A stretch of 64,000 nt of DNA from Porphyrobacter sp. IPPAS B-1204 (GCA_003724185.1 RHGM01000005.1:1-64000), one strand, 5' to 3'; positions 1 to 8,670 are shown, counted from the first letter of the stretch. The notes: a model not told the origin generated them from the sequence alone. Translations and numbers: made by a program.

Positions 1-384
1 CAGCGCGCCGCCTATCTCCAACTCGATCGCGCTGGCTCTGGAGCTTCTGCGTTGCGATGCCCGCTTGCTCGCCACAGTCGGCGGCGATGGCTCTTGCTCC
101 TCGAGGACCGCCGGCACGAACATAGGTGCCGCGCGAGGTGCGACTGGCAGCGCGATACCGCGCTCCTCCATCTCCTTGCGCAGCAGGCGGCGCCAAGTGA
201 AGAGCTGGGATACCGACATGCCATGGCGGCGCGCCACCGCGCTCACACTCTCCGTGCCCGAATAGCTCTCCGCGACGATCGAGGCCTTCACCTCCGGCGG
301 CCAGTCCCGACGCTTGCCGACACCGGTGAAAACCTCGAAGCGCCGCACACCGCTGATACCAGCATCATCACATGACATCGTCAT
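1..384 (-). CDS. tnpA: IS66-family accessory transposase TnpA (orf1), partial
   Basis: The frame runs from ATG at 384 (a second in-frame ATG is at 378) to the window edge without a stop, giving at least 128 residues. It has the helix-turn-helix layout of IS66/IS3 orfA proteins: a segment reading RRDWPPEVKASIVAESY, then VSAVARRHGMSVSQLFTWRR. This is followed by a basic, proline-rich tail typical of IS66 TnpA. TnpA is an accessory DNA-binding protein needed with TnpB and TnpC for IS66 transposition. The C-terminus and the partner genes are off the left edge. The family call is strong; whether the element is active cannot be judged here. Confidence 0.8.
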   Translation of the reverse strand, partial: MTMSCDDAGISGVRRFEVFTGVGKRRDWPPEVKASIVAESYSGTESVSAVARRHGMSVSQLFTWRRLLRKEMEERGIALPVAPRAAPMFVPAVLEEQEPSPPTVASKRASQRRSSRASAIELEIGGAL

Positions 385-468
385 AGCACCAGCGCCCCTC
401 AACAATCAGGGCGCGGACACTCGGCGCTCCGCGTCACCCGTGCAAGGTGGGCTCAGGACATCGCTTAC
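1..468 (-). mobile_element. IS66-family insertion sequence, right part only
   Basis: Read on the minus strand the element starts at 468 with GTAAGCG. IS66-family ends characteristically begin with GTAA. A TnpA-like reading frame follows about 84 bases inside. The rest of the element, including the large transposase TnpC, lies beyond the left edge of the window. The bases just outside (469-476) would be one copy of the 8-base target duplication expected for this family; the other copy cannot be seen. The insertion cuts the nuclease-like gene to its right. The exact end is inferred from the GTAA motif and from where the host reading frame breaks. Confidence 0.72.
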
Positions 469-900
469 TCTTGATCGACGTAGTGGCGGTGATCTGAAGC
501 TACCAGCATAAAGCCGATGTCGGCGACATCGGCGCATTGCTCCAGGCGGGCAATGTCCTTGAAAACGTCGTACCGGTTGTTCGGTTCGCGGTGGTTTTTT
601 TTGCTTGAAGAATTTGAGCTCGATTGCGCAACGCCACTCGCGATCATCCTCATCTGTGAGGCGAAACCAAACATCAATCCGGCCTCGCTTGCCTCCAGTG
701 CTCCGTAGTGGCTTTTCCAGTTCGACGGAGAACGTCTCACGCTCGCTGATGATTTCGAGATCGGCAGCAGTTGAGATTATGCGGCCCAAGTGCAACTGAA
801 GGGTAGCCTCGCTTTCGCATCGGACACGGCCACCATGTATCTGACGGAAAAGCGTAGGCACGGCGAGATTCACGATGTTGCGAAGACGATCTAACGACAT
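466..900 (-). pseudogene. PD-(D/E)XK-nuclease-like hypothetical protein, frameshifted and cut by IS66
   Basis: From ATG at 900 (a TTG at 948 is possible) the protein reads MSLDRLRNIVNLAVPTLFRQ and continues to GRIDVWFRL and CAIELKFFKQK. The pattern of an acidic residue (RIDVW) followed by E-L-K resembles the core of PD-(D/E)XK nucleases. At an 8-base T run (595-602 on the plus strand) the frame breaks; dropping one base continues it as NHREPNNRYDVFKDIARLEQ. That second frame ends at the IS66 edge, where the TAA stop (466-468) is supplied by the insertion sequence itself. The gene therefore carries two lesions. An unknown gene lies 87 bases upstream on the same strand (988-1503). The nuclease call is inference from motif spacing. 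Confidence 0.55.
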
Positions 901-987
901 TTTGCGATGACTATCCTGGCGTTGTCGGAAGAGCTGCGACCTCTTCAATGTTTGGAATGAGGTGCTCCGGCTGCAAGGTTGTGCCGA

Positions 988-1503
988 TCATAGCCGAGAT
1001 ATCAAAATACTTGCTGGCAGGTTCTTGAACTCGGCGGCGATCTCTTCAAAAACTTCGCCGGATTGTTCGAGCAACACATCGAAGCTTTCAATCGGGTGCT
1101 CTTTCACAGATCCGTAGGTGAGAGGTTCGCGGGAAAGAGCTCTCGCTGACCGTCGAGGTTTCGACTTCCTAACGCGGAGCTCATTCAGGAGTTTGGCGAA
1201 TTGCAATAGGGCTCCAGTTGCAATCTGACGTTTCTCCCTCGGCACATTCTCACAGATTCCAAGCCAGATCTCGTGTGAAAGCTCATCTTGATGCTCCGCA
1301 AGATGTGCGCCCAGCCAATCGGGGTTGTCGAACACCAAGGCATGGTAATCCGAGCGCATTTGAGAAGCGGATTTGCGCGACGCTGTTCCAGGAACCAGAA
1401 TGATAGGCCCTTCGTCCCGCCCCACCTCAAGTGCCTGAAGAATGATTTCGAAATCATCGCCGGTGTGCAGCGAGTCTATCCAGCGCAGTTGGAACTTGTC
1501 CAT
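988..1503 (-). CDS. hypothetical protein, partner of the broken nuclease-like gene
   Basis: I do not recognise this 171-residue protein. ATG at 1503 is chosen because an AGGGA ribosome site lies about 9 bases upstream and the frame before it (up to 1689) is unlike coding sequence. The protein is soluble and mixed-charge, starts MDKFQLRWIDSLHTGDDFEI, and has a central acidic stretch around FDNPDWLGAHLAEHQDELSH. A basic patch (RVRKSKPRRSARA) follows about two thirds of the way along. No signal peptide or membrane segment is visible. It is followed on the same strand by the frameshifted nuclease-like gene, so the two may once have been one operon. Function is unknown. Confidence 0.5.
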   Translation of the reverse strand: MDKFQLRWIDSLHTGDDFEIILQALEVGRDEGPIILVPGTASRKSASQMRSDYHALVFDNPDWLGAHLAEHQDELSHEIWLGICENVPREKRQIATGALLQFAKLLNELRVRKSKPRRSARALSREPLTYGSVKEHPIESFDVLLEQSGEVFEEIAAEFKNLPASILISRL

Positions 1504-1808
1504 TCGATCGGGATTCCCTTTTTTCGCATCGCTGAAGGTACCAGTGAGGCACGACAAATTTGGTCGCGGGCAGTGGACGAAAAGATACATGTCAGGTGAT
1601 AGTTGGATTGTCACTCCAGCTTTTGACGGCCAACGCCTCACCGTGTGGCATGAGTAATTCCGCGAGGTTGTTAGGCTCGAGTAGACCAATTGCTTCGTGC
1701 GCGCCCAACGTCATTCCGTTTCGGCCGTGGTTTGAGCGAACTTTCGTCAACGATATGATTTGTCGAAGCTTATGCGCTAATTAATGATTTTTGCGGCAAT
1801 AGGGCAAA
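1504..1808. other. divergent intergenic region, 305 bp
   Basis: The stretch separates the minus-strand hypothetical gene from the plus-strand NYN gene and contains no convincing reading frame. The last 60 bases are AT-rich. TTGTCG (1760-1765) and TAATGA (1782-1787), 16 bases apart, could form a sigma-70-type promoter for the NYN gene, and an AGGG ribosome site lies 6 bases before its ATG. The promoter call is weak. Confidence 0.35.
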
Positions 1809-2585
1809 ATGGCCAACGAACCTCGCACTCCACGACTTGCAGTCCTTATAGACGCCGACAATGCATCCTCCCGGATCGCACCGCGGCTCTTTGAAGAGAT
1901 AGCCAAAATCGGTGAGGCGAGTGTCCGACGTATCTACGGCGATTTCTCAGGCACCAGACTGAAATCCTGGGCCGACGTGCTTGCCACGCATGCGATTAAG
2001 GCGCACCAGAACTTCGCGTACACCAGTGGCAAGAATGCCTCGGACATTGCTTTGGTGATCGACGCAATGGACCTTCTCCACACCGGCCGTTTCGACGGCT
2101 TTTGCCTTGTTTCGTCCGACAGTGATTTTACCGGTTTGGCCTCACGTATCCGAGAGCAAGGCATCGACGTCTACGGCTTCGGAGAGCAGAAAACACCCGA
2201 GAGCTTTCGCCAAGCCTGTCGCCGCTTCATCTACACTGAAAACCTTCTGCCAGAGGCGCCCACGCCCGATCAGCCAGGTGGACAGGACTCCCGTCCGGCT
2301 AATGTCATGAAACCGCCCACGGCCGCAGCTCCTCTCATCCGGACCGCTATCTCACAGCTTGATGATGAAGGGGGCTGGGTACCTCTCGGCCGGGTGGGCC
2401 AACGTCTTGCAGCGCTCGCTTCCGACTTTGACCCCCGAACCTATGGCCAAGGCAAGCTGAGCGACTTGGTCGAAAATGCCGGGGGTTTCGAATCTCGCCG
2501 AACTGATACGGGCCATTTGCAGATCCGCGTCGTCGCCTCGGAAAATGCGGGCAAGGCTAAGGCTAAACATGCCAAGCCCACATAA
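1809..2585 (+). CDS. NYN-domain / LOTUS (OST-HTH) protein, putative RNase
   Basis: 258 residues. The N-terminal two thirds is a PIN-like NYN (LabA/DUF88) domain. It has the acidic motif IDADN at residues 14-18, SDIALVIDAMDLL around 76-88, and VSSDSDF near 100-106. These aspartates are the usual metal-binding residues of the family. The C-terminal part (about 175-245) matches an OST-HTH/LOTUS winged helix, with GGWVPLGRVGQRL and a G-K-L-S-D-L-V turn. NYN domains are RNases or RNase-like and LOTUS domains bind RNA, so a role in RNA processing or decay is likely; the target is unknown. An AGGG ribosome site precedes the ATG. A GIY-YIG-like gene follows after 71 bases on the same strand. Confidence 0.85.
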   Translation: MANEPRTPRLAVLIDADNASSRIAPRLFEEIAKIGEASVRRIYGDFSGTRLKSWADVLATHAIKAHQNFAYTSGKNASDIALVIDAMDLLHTGRFDGFCLVSSDSDFTGLASRIREQGIDVYGFGEQKTPESFRQACRRFIYTENLLPEAPTPDQPGGQDSRPANVMKPPTAAAPLIRTAISQLDDEGGWVPLGRVGQRLAALASDFDPRTYGQGKLSDLVENAGGFESRRTDTGHLQIRVVASENAGKAKAKHAKPT

Positions 2586-2656
2586 CAGTCCTGCTTCGCT
2601 CCTGCGCGAGCTTGGCTCGTCTAGCGTGCTGAAGGTTTGACCAGGGGTCACTGCGG

Positions 2657-3235
2657 ATGGCCCGCCTCACTAAAGCGCATTTGAGCTACATGAAACGCCA
2701 TGGGATCGAACCCGAAGAAGCTTTTGATGCCTCTGGCCTGAAGCGCGCCGAATATCGACCGAGAATGAAGGCTGAGGGGAAGTTCGTCGCCTACGGTGTT
2801 ACGCCGTGTCACAACGGCCATGCTTTGCGCAATAGGTACGGAAACTGCATCCAGTGTTTCCCGGCCTCAATCGCATTTGCGCGCCGGAGTGAATTGCCAG
2901 GCTACCTTTACCTTGCCCAGTCGTCGGATTTGGGTTTGATCAAAATCGGCTTCTCAAGCGACGATCCGGACAATCGGATCTACATCGCGAATCTCGACGG
3001 CTACGGCGGAGCGTGGGACTGGCGGATTTGCATGACGGTTTGGGCAGAAAACGCCGGCGCGAAAGAGATCGCCGTACATCGCTCGCTTTTCGAATTTCGC
3101 AATGAAAGGCTCTGGATACGAAATGGGGCGGCAGTCGTTTCGAAGGAGCTTTTCGATTGTGATCTCGCTCTGGCCATTGAAACTTTGTCGGCGCATCTAA
3201 CGGCCAGAGAGCAAAAGGCGATCGCGTACCGATAA
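2657..3235 (+). CDS. GIY-YIG (T5orf172/MUG113-like) nuclease-domain protein
   Basis: 192 residues. A small cysteine/histidine cluster comes first (CHNGH at about 51-55, CIQC about 65-68) and could bind zinc. The GIY-YIG-like core follows at about 82-150. GYLYLAQ and LIKIGFSS are the two strands that name the family, DPDNRI supplies the arginine, and GAKEIAVHRSL supplies the conserved glutamate and histidine. This is the T5orf172/MUG113 branch of GIY-YIG, which is common in phages and islands and mostly uncharacterised. The gene sits between the NYN gene and the phosphatase/ADP-ribosylglycohydrolase fusion on the same strand, with gaps of 71 and 101 bases, so co-expression is plausible but not shown. 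Confidence 0.75.
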   Translation: MARLTKAHLSYMKRHGIEPEEAFDASGLKRAEYRPRMKAEGKFVAYGVTPCHNGHALRNRYGNCIQCFPASIAFARRSELPGYLYLAQSSDLGLIKIGFSSDDPDNRIYIANLDGYGGAWDWRICMTVWAENAGAKEIAVHRSLFEFRNERLWIRNGAAVVSKELFDCDLALAIETLSAHLTAREQKAIAYR

Positions 3236-3336
3236 GCGTCATTGGAAATGCATCTGCGTGGTCGCGTCACGAACCCACCAAGCACTGGCGAATTGTCGCG
3301 ACCAATTTTGTCGTAGGGAACGTATAGAGGGTCGGA

Positions 3337-4800
3337 ATGAACTCAAACTTCCGCACAAGCTTCACCGACCCCATCCAGATTGCGACCTTGGCAGCTGTCA
3401 GTGGCCGCATCGGCGTATCATTTTGCCCGGGCAAACAGAGTAGGTCCGTTGGTGGATTTGACTGGCGGCGTGACCTCGCTGTTGACTTGGACGCGGTCTC
3501 TGAGTGGGGCGCTGTAGCGGTGATTTCGCTCATCGAGGACCATGAGATTGATGCGCTTGGCGTTTCAAATCTGGCGTCGGAGGTGGCAGCTCGAGGGATG
3601 CAGTGGTTTCACCTGCCAATCCCCGATGTCACCGCACCCGGCGCTGATTTTGAGCATAGGTGGCGCTCTGCCGGGCCCCATGTGCGCGGCTTACTCGCCA
3701 GCGGACAAAGCGTCTTCATTCATTGCAAGGGTGGGCTCGGCCGCGCGGGGACAGTAGCGGCGAGGCTCCTCATTGAGCTGGGGGAAGCCGAGCCGAAAGA
3801 TGCAATTGCACGCGTGCGCGAAGTCCGCCGCGGCGCAATCGAGACTGTGTCTCAAGAAGATCACCTGCATTCGATTGGGAATATCGACGACCGCGCTCGT
3901 GGATGCTTGCTTGGATTGGCTGTGGGCGATGCCTTGGGGACGACCCTCGAGTTCAGGCCGCGCGATTCCTATGACCACATCACCGACATGGTCGGGGGAG
4001 GGCCGTTCGGTTTGGAGCCGGGAATTTGGACCGATGACACCTCCATGGCATTGGCGCTCGCAGAGGCATTACTCGCAAGTGCGGCGCAGGGATCCGCTTT
4101 CGAGCCAGAGGAGGCGCAAAGTCGCTTCGTCGATTGGTGGAGAAATGGAGCATACAGCCCGACTGGTGATTGTTTCGACATCGGGATTACGACCAGCCAA
4201 GCGCTTGGCCGGTTTGAAGCGACCGGCGATCCCATTTCGGGCTCAGCCGATCCTCGTTCGGCGGGGAATGGTTCGCTCATGAGGCTGGCACCCGTCGCGA
4301 TCTGGGGAATCCACGAAGATCCCTCTATTGTGGCTCGTGTCGCCCGTCGGCAAAGCGCAACCACCCACGCGGCACCAGCCTGTCTGGAAGCCTGCGATGC
4401 TTACTCATTGATCCTTCGAGCAGCCATTCTTGGTGCTGATTTTGAGGGGGCACTGACCCTGGCTCATGGCGAGTATGGGCCTGTGATCGCGCCGATCACT
4501 GCGGGCAGCTGGCGAGGGAAGGAACGCCACCAAATTTCTAGCAGCGGTTTTGTGGCGCATAGCCTTGAGGCAGCTCTCTGGTGCGTTGCAAGCACGGACA
4601 ATTTTGACGACGCCGTGCTTCTGGCAGCAAACCTGGGGGACGACGCCGACACAACTGCGGCCATCACAGGTCAGCTAGCCGGAGCTCTGTACGGAGCCTC
4701 GTCCATCCGGAAGTCATGGCTCGAAAAGCTGGCTTGGCGCGGGAAGATTGAGAATCTTGCTCGGGATTTGGCTTTCCCGCAAATGACGGTGCAGGCCTAG
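3337..4800 (+). CDS. dual-specificity-like phosphatase fused to ADP-ribosylglycohydrolase
   Basis: 487 residues with two enzyme domains. Residues about 1-175 are a tyrosine/dual-specificity-type phosphatase. The CX5R active loop HCKGGLGRAG is near 129-138, and a general-acid candidate aspartate lies in LPIPDVTAPGADF. From about 185 to the end is an ADP-ribosylglycohydrolase (DraG/ARH) domain. GDALG lies near 197, TDDTS near 232, NGSLMRLAPVA in the middle, and NLGDDADTTAA near 435; the aspartates of these motifs hold two magnesium ions in the family. Both active sites look intact. Such a protein could remove ADP-ribose and phosphate from macromolecules or small molecules; the substrate is unknown. 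A GAGGG ribosome site precedes the ATG. The gene converges with the recombinase-like gene. Confidence 0.88.
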   Translation: MNSNFRTSFTDPIQIATLAAVSGRIGVSFCPGKQSRSVGGFDWRRDLAVDLDAVSEWGAVAVISLIEDHEIDALGVSNLASEVAARGMQWFHLPIPDVTAPGADFEHRWRSAGPHVRGLLASGQSVFIHCKGGLGRAGTVAARLLIELGEAEPKDAIARVREVRRGAIETVSQEDHLHSIGNIDDRARGCLLGLAVGDALGTTLEFRPRDSYDHITDMVGGGPFGLEPGIWTDDTSMALALAEALLASAAQGSAFEPEEAQSRFVDWWRNGAYSPTGDCFDIGITTSQALGRFEATGDPISGSADPRSAGNGSLMRLAPVAIWGIHEDPSIVARVARRQSATTHAAPACLEACDAYSLILRAAILGADFEGALTLAHGEYGPVIAPITAGSWRGKERHQISSSGFVAHSLEAALWCVASTDNFDDAVLLAANLGDDADTTAAITGQLAGALYGASSIRKSWLEKLAWRGKIENLARDLAFPQMTVQA

Positions 4801-4863
4801 TGGTGATCGAGGGAAGCCAACGGCGAAAGGCTTGGGACACTCCTTTCGTGGCAGAGTAGGTCG

Positions 4864-6861
4864 TTAGGCTGCCTCCCAAACGCGATTGAGGATCTGCGCG
4901 GCCAGCGCGGCCTTGTCTTGAGGAAGGAACCTTCCGTAATGCTTGGCGACTGTGTCGGCGGTGTCCTGAATAGCATAGCTAGCCTGCTCGTATGACCCGG
5001 TTTGTTTCAGGATATGCGTCGCCAAAACATCCCTCACGTTATGGGGGCCATGCGGCAGCAGGCCCTTGATGGCACCGCGATTGGTGTAGGGATTGTAGAT
5101 CCCATAGCGCTGAATGATGAGACGCCATGCCTCGTAGAACGTATTCTGATCGTAAGCCGCGTTCAGGCTTGTCGACTTCGCAGTCTTGACGAAGAACGTC
5201 CCGGGGTCTTCGGCGCCGCCAAGGAGGGTGGCCCGGTGCACATTCAGATAGGCATCAATCTGACGGTATAGCCCGAGAAGATCAGGCAGGATCAGCCTGA
5301 AAGGCATCTTCCCGAAGAACGACGAGTGCGCGTTCTTGAAGGCAGACGCCGGAATGAAAACCTCCCAACCATTGTCACGGTCACTCCAGCGAAGTTCGCC
5401 GCGCTTGCGGGATGAGAGGTTGCGCTCTGAGGTCGGCGGCGTACCGCGAGGGCAAATCAGCAATTCTCGCAGGTTCTTCTGCCTGAGGCCCAAGTGGAGA
5501 CCAAAACGCAAAATGAGAAAAGAGCGCACCGATTCCGCCGCCGTTCGCGGATATCGCTTTGAATCGGGCATCAACCGCATGATCTCCTCGGTGATCAAGC
5601 GATAGGTGCCAACCGGACTATCAGACTCCAGGACGACCATGATCGGCTCAAACGGGTCTCGGTGAACTCTGGCGACTCGCTGGATCTCTTTGACCCGGGC
5701 TGTTCCGTAACGATAAAATTGGTCGCAGGCTCCGTCCCAATCCGCGCGTGAAGCGGTGATGTCATCCTCAGACACCAGGCCGGGGATTGTCTTGAGCTCA
5801 TCGCCTAATGCAGGACTCTGACGCAGCCACCCGGTTTCCGCGCGCACCAAAGACAGGCCCAGCTGGAGCATGTTGACTTCCCAAGAGGTGTAGCATCCGC
5901 GCCGAGCCTCACGCCACTGGATGTACCAATCCCACACTGCCGGGAAGATGAGCATGCCCATTGTTAGGTGTTTTGATGGAACACCAAAGCCCCGAACCTT
6001 GCTGTGAGGGGAGGCGGCAAGCGCCCCGAAAAGCAGGCCTAGATGCTCGATTTTCTGCGAAGAGGTGTACTCGTTCCAAACGCCGTTGCGCTGATACCCG
6101 ATGTCCGTCAGCGTCGAGGTCTTGAAGCGAATGAGCTCAGCGACCTCAGCGGCAAGGGCCGGAGGCGCATCAATGTTGGCGTCCAGCAAATCGAGCTCAA
6201 CGTCGTCCAAGAACCGGTCGTCATCTCGATCATCATCCCGCGCCTGTTTCAGCGGCTTTCGGCCGGTTAGGCTCGGGAAGCGGACTGCAAAGCGGTTCCT
6301 TGATGCCTCTGCCTGGTAGCGGCGATAGTCCGTTGATCCGGAAATGATGACAGTTCGGACCCAATCGAGGATATCTCGTCTCTCGGCTGCAGGGCGACTG
6401 TCGAAGTCATCGGGCAAATGCCAAGCTAGTCGCCGCCGCTCAGCATCAGAAATGCCCTTGAGCCTTCGATGTCCGGACGGTGCACGGCACTGATTCGGGA
6501 GCTTCGATTTGAAGTAGCCTTCTGGAAGCCGGTACCGCCGCTCAATCTGCTGAAGGATGGCCAGGCTGGCTACGGCGCGCGGAAACTTCTTACCACCTGC
6601 CCACTGCAGCAGCGTGGATCGATCGATGATGTCGCCCTGATGGGTCAGTGCACGATGCAAGCCACAGACCGTCTCGCCATGCCGTCGTACCTGCAAGGTC
6701 AGCGCATCTTGGAATGTTGGCGGATCGAGCCAGTCCGATGTGATTGGTTCCGGAAACGCGACAATCGGCTTCGGCTTTCGGCCCCGCTTTCGCGTAGGGT
6801 TTAAGATCGTTTTAGATCTGCCAGCGGAATCAGACATGAATGAATTAGATTTGATAGACAT
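4864..6861 (-). CDS. large tyrosine-recombinase-like protein with N-terminal HTH-like region
   Basis: About 665 residues from ATG at 6861; ATG at 6837 and a TTG at 6891 are alternatives and no clear ribosome site decides. The N-terminal 120 residues resemble an XRE-type helix-turn-helix (ALTHQGDIIDRSTLLQWAGG). The C-terminal 220 residues carry tyrosine-recombinase motifs: the first arginine in HLGLRQKNLREL, H-N-V-R near 607, and a tyrosine in AKHYGRF near 642. Where the family usually has a histidine or tryptophan before the tyrosine, this protein reads QDTADTVAKHY, an aspartate. It may be an island integrase, a DNA-binding relative that has lost recombination, or a variant enzyme. It faces the phosphatase fusion gene, 63 bases away. 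Confidence 0.68.
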   Translation of the reverse strand: MSIKSNSFMSDSAGRSKTILNPTRKRGRKPKPIVAFPEPITSDWLDPPTFQDALTLQVRRHGETVCGLHRALTHQGDIIDRSTLLQWAGGKKFPRAVASLAILQQIERRYRLPEGYFKSKLPNQCRAPSGHRRLKGISDAERRRLAWHLPDDFDSRPAAERRDILDWVRTVIISGSTDYRRYQAEASRNRFAVRFPSLTGRKPLKQARDDDRDDDRFLDDVELDLLDANIDAPPALAAEVAELIRFKTSTLTDIGYQRNGVWNEYTSSQKIEHLGLLFGALAASPHSKVRGFGVPSKHLTMGMLIFPAVWDWYIQWREARRGCYTSWEVNMLQLGLSLVRAETGWLRQSPALGDELKTIPGLVSEDDITASRADWDGACDQFYRYGTARVKEIQRVARVHRDPFEPIMVVLESDSPVGTYRLITEEIMRLMPDSKRYPRTAAESVRSFLILRFGLHLGLRQKNLRELLICPRGTPPTSERNLSSRKRGELRWSDRDNGWEVFIPASAFKNAHSSFFGKMPFRLILPDLLGLYRQIDAYLNVHRATLLGGAEDPGTFFVKTAKSTSLNAAYDQNTFYEAWRLIIQRYGIYNPYTNRGAIKGLLPHGPHNVRDVLATHILKQTGSYEQASYAIQDTADTVAKHYGRFLPQDKAALAAQILNRVWEAA

Positions 6862-7077
6862 GCTTTGGAGTGCAAAAAAGATGAGGGGCAAGGCGGAGGA
6901 GCCCCGTACAGCAAATTCGCTACACTGCTAGGTTTTGCAGCTAGATATTTAGTTTTGGGTGAGCAAAGTTCAGCGATCGGACATGGCTATCGGGTTGAGC
7001 GCGCCCCGATAGGCCTTTCCAATCACCTTAACAGAGCCCGTGTGTAAAAATGTACCTCGCTGATTTTCCAGCATCCA

Positions 7078-8670
7078 TCAGCTCGGAGAGATGAAGTAGA
7101 GCCTGTCACTCCATGCCGAACATCCGGTGGCATTGCAGGCCCTTACACTCCATCGGTAGGATGAGCCCTTTTTCATTTTGAAAATATGAAATCTTTGCTT
7201 GAGCGGGCCAATTGAAATGTTTCGCTTAGCGGCAAGGTCGCGGATCTCGACCTCGTAATGCGTTGCACCCCGGACATCACCCCATTGAAGAGTAGCCGAA
7301 TCAATGGACAATCGCTGGCCCGGCTCGGTGCTCCGTCCTGGCGATGTAGTGCGCGGAATATCGGGAACGGCGTTAGTAATCGCGCCACCTCCACCAGGTG
7401 AGCCGGCACTGACGGTAAAATAGAGGGGCGTGGTGAAGCGCGAACAGCCCGCTGGGTTGCAAGCGGCCACATTCCAGCGATAGCGTCCGCCCGGCTCTAT
7501 TGTGACACGCTGAGCAGTTGCGCTGATCCGGCGATCGAACACTAACCGATTTGTTGTTAAATCGCGGACACCCAGATCATATTCTGTCGCACCGCTTACC
7601 GCGCTCCATTCAAGTGTAACCCTCGTCGCGGATTGCGCTGGACCGGGTTCCCGCGCGGATCCCGGACCCGCTGTCGCTGGCGTCGCGGGAATGCTCGCTA
7701 GCGGCGGGGCGGGCCTAGGCGGAGAAGGGCGTGGAGAAGGTCTCGGGGCCGGTGTGGGTGATGCGGTCGGACCCGGCGTTGGTGCCGGCGTTTGTATTGC
7801 TCCCTGCGTGCTGAAGTATAGTGGCCTGCTGTCGCTTGAGCAGCCCGAAGGATTGCACGCGCGCGCCACCCACTCGACCGAGCGGCCTGCAGGCAGGTTT
7901 GTCCAGACCCGCGTGTTCGAGGTGCTCTGTCCAAACAGGAATTCCTTGGATTGCGCATCGCGCGCTTCGACTTCGTAACCGGTCGCGCCGGTTGAAGGCA
8001 TCCAGCTGAATTGAACCCTGCTTCTGATAGGTTCCATCCGCGTCGAATTGGGGAAACCGGGACTCTGAAGCCGAGGTGGGACGGGGATCGCCATCGGCGG
8101 GGTCGAGCCGGGAGGGCGGGGCTGGGGGCGGGGTTGAACGACTTGGCTTAAGGCCAGCGGATCCATCCAACCTCTCGCCATGGCATCCGCCTTAGACACA
8201 TTGAGTGGCACCCTGCCAAAGCCCCAGACCCCGTCGAATGTGGCACTCATGTTGCCCCTGAACACACCCCAGTGAACATGTTCATTTCCGCTCCATGCTC
8301 TAACAGTTCCAATAACATCGCCTTGGCGGACACGCGCTCCAACGCGCAAGTCGCTGGAAATGTGAGCCACAACATGTTGGAACTGGGTGCCCTCCTGACG
8401 AATGATCAGATAGGCCTCGTTGATATCTGATCGAGCGGTTACGTTAGTCAGTAATGTGCCCGAGGCCGGAGCGAAGACACTATCTCCTGCTGCGGCATCA
8501 ATATCAACGCCGACATGCTGAACGCCTTCTTCCTTTGCGTAACGTTCGCCATAAAAAGGGTGTGAGACCACGCCGCTCGAAGGTCTGATCCACCCGTTGC
8601 TTTGGGCAAAAGCCGCAAGTGGAACTAGCGCCAAGGAAACCAGAACCAATAAGACTTTTTTCCTCAGCAT
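7078..8670 (-). CDS. secreted M23 (LytM) peptidase with three Fn3-like repeats
   Basis: 530 residues with a clear signal peptide (VLLVLVSLALVPLAAFAQ, cut near 23). The M23 zinc-peptidase domain spans about 26-150: H52 and D56 in HVGVD and H131/H133 in HVHWG are the expected zinc ligands and base. A proline-rich stretch is followed by three repeats of about 75-80 residues. Each is built around the sequence GATxYxVxxRD and ends in ACNxxGCS followed by PLYF or RLYF, like fibronectin-III sandwiches with a conserved cysteine pair. Proline/threonine-rich linkers separate them. M23 enzymes cut peptidoglycan cross-links, here in the periplasm or outside. A divergent secreted protein starts 157 bases away. 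The exact peptidoglycan bond is not predictable. Confidence 0.86.
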   Translation of the reverse strand: MLRKKVLLVLVSLALVPLAAFAQSNGWIRPSSGVVSHPFYGERYAKEEGVQHVGVDIDAAAGDSVFAPASGTLLTNVTARSDINEAYLIIRQEGTQFQHVVAHISSDLRVGARVRQGDVIGTVRAWSGNEHVHWGVFRGNMSATFDGVWGFGRVPLNVSKADAMARGWMDPLALSQVVQPRPQPRPPGSTPPMAIPVPPRLQSPGFPNSTRMEPIRSRVQFSWMPSTGATGYEVEARDAQSKEFLFGQSTSNTRVWTNLPAGRSVEWVARACNPSGCSSDSRPLYFSTQGAIQTPAPTPGPTASPTPAPRPSPRPSPPRPAPPLASIPATPATAGPGSAREPGPAQSATRVTLEWSAVSGATEYDLGVRDLTTNRLVFDRRISATAQRVTIEPGGRYRWNVAACNPAGCSRFTTPLYFTVSAGSPGGGGAITNAVPDIPRTTSPGRSTEPGQRLSIDSATLQWGDVRGATHYEVEIRDLAAKRNISIGPLKQRFHIFKMKKGSSYRWSVRACNATGCSAWSDRLYFISPS

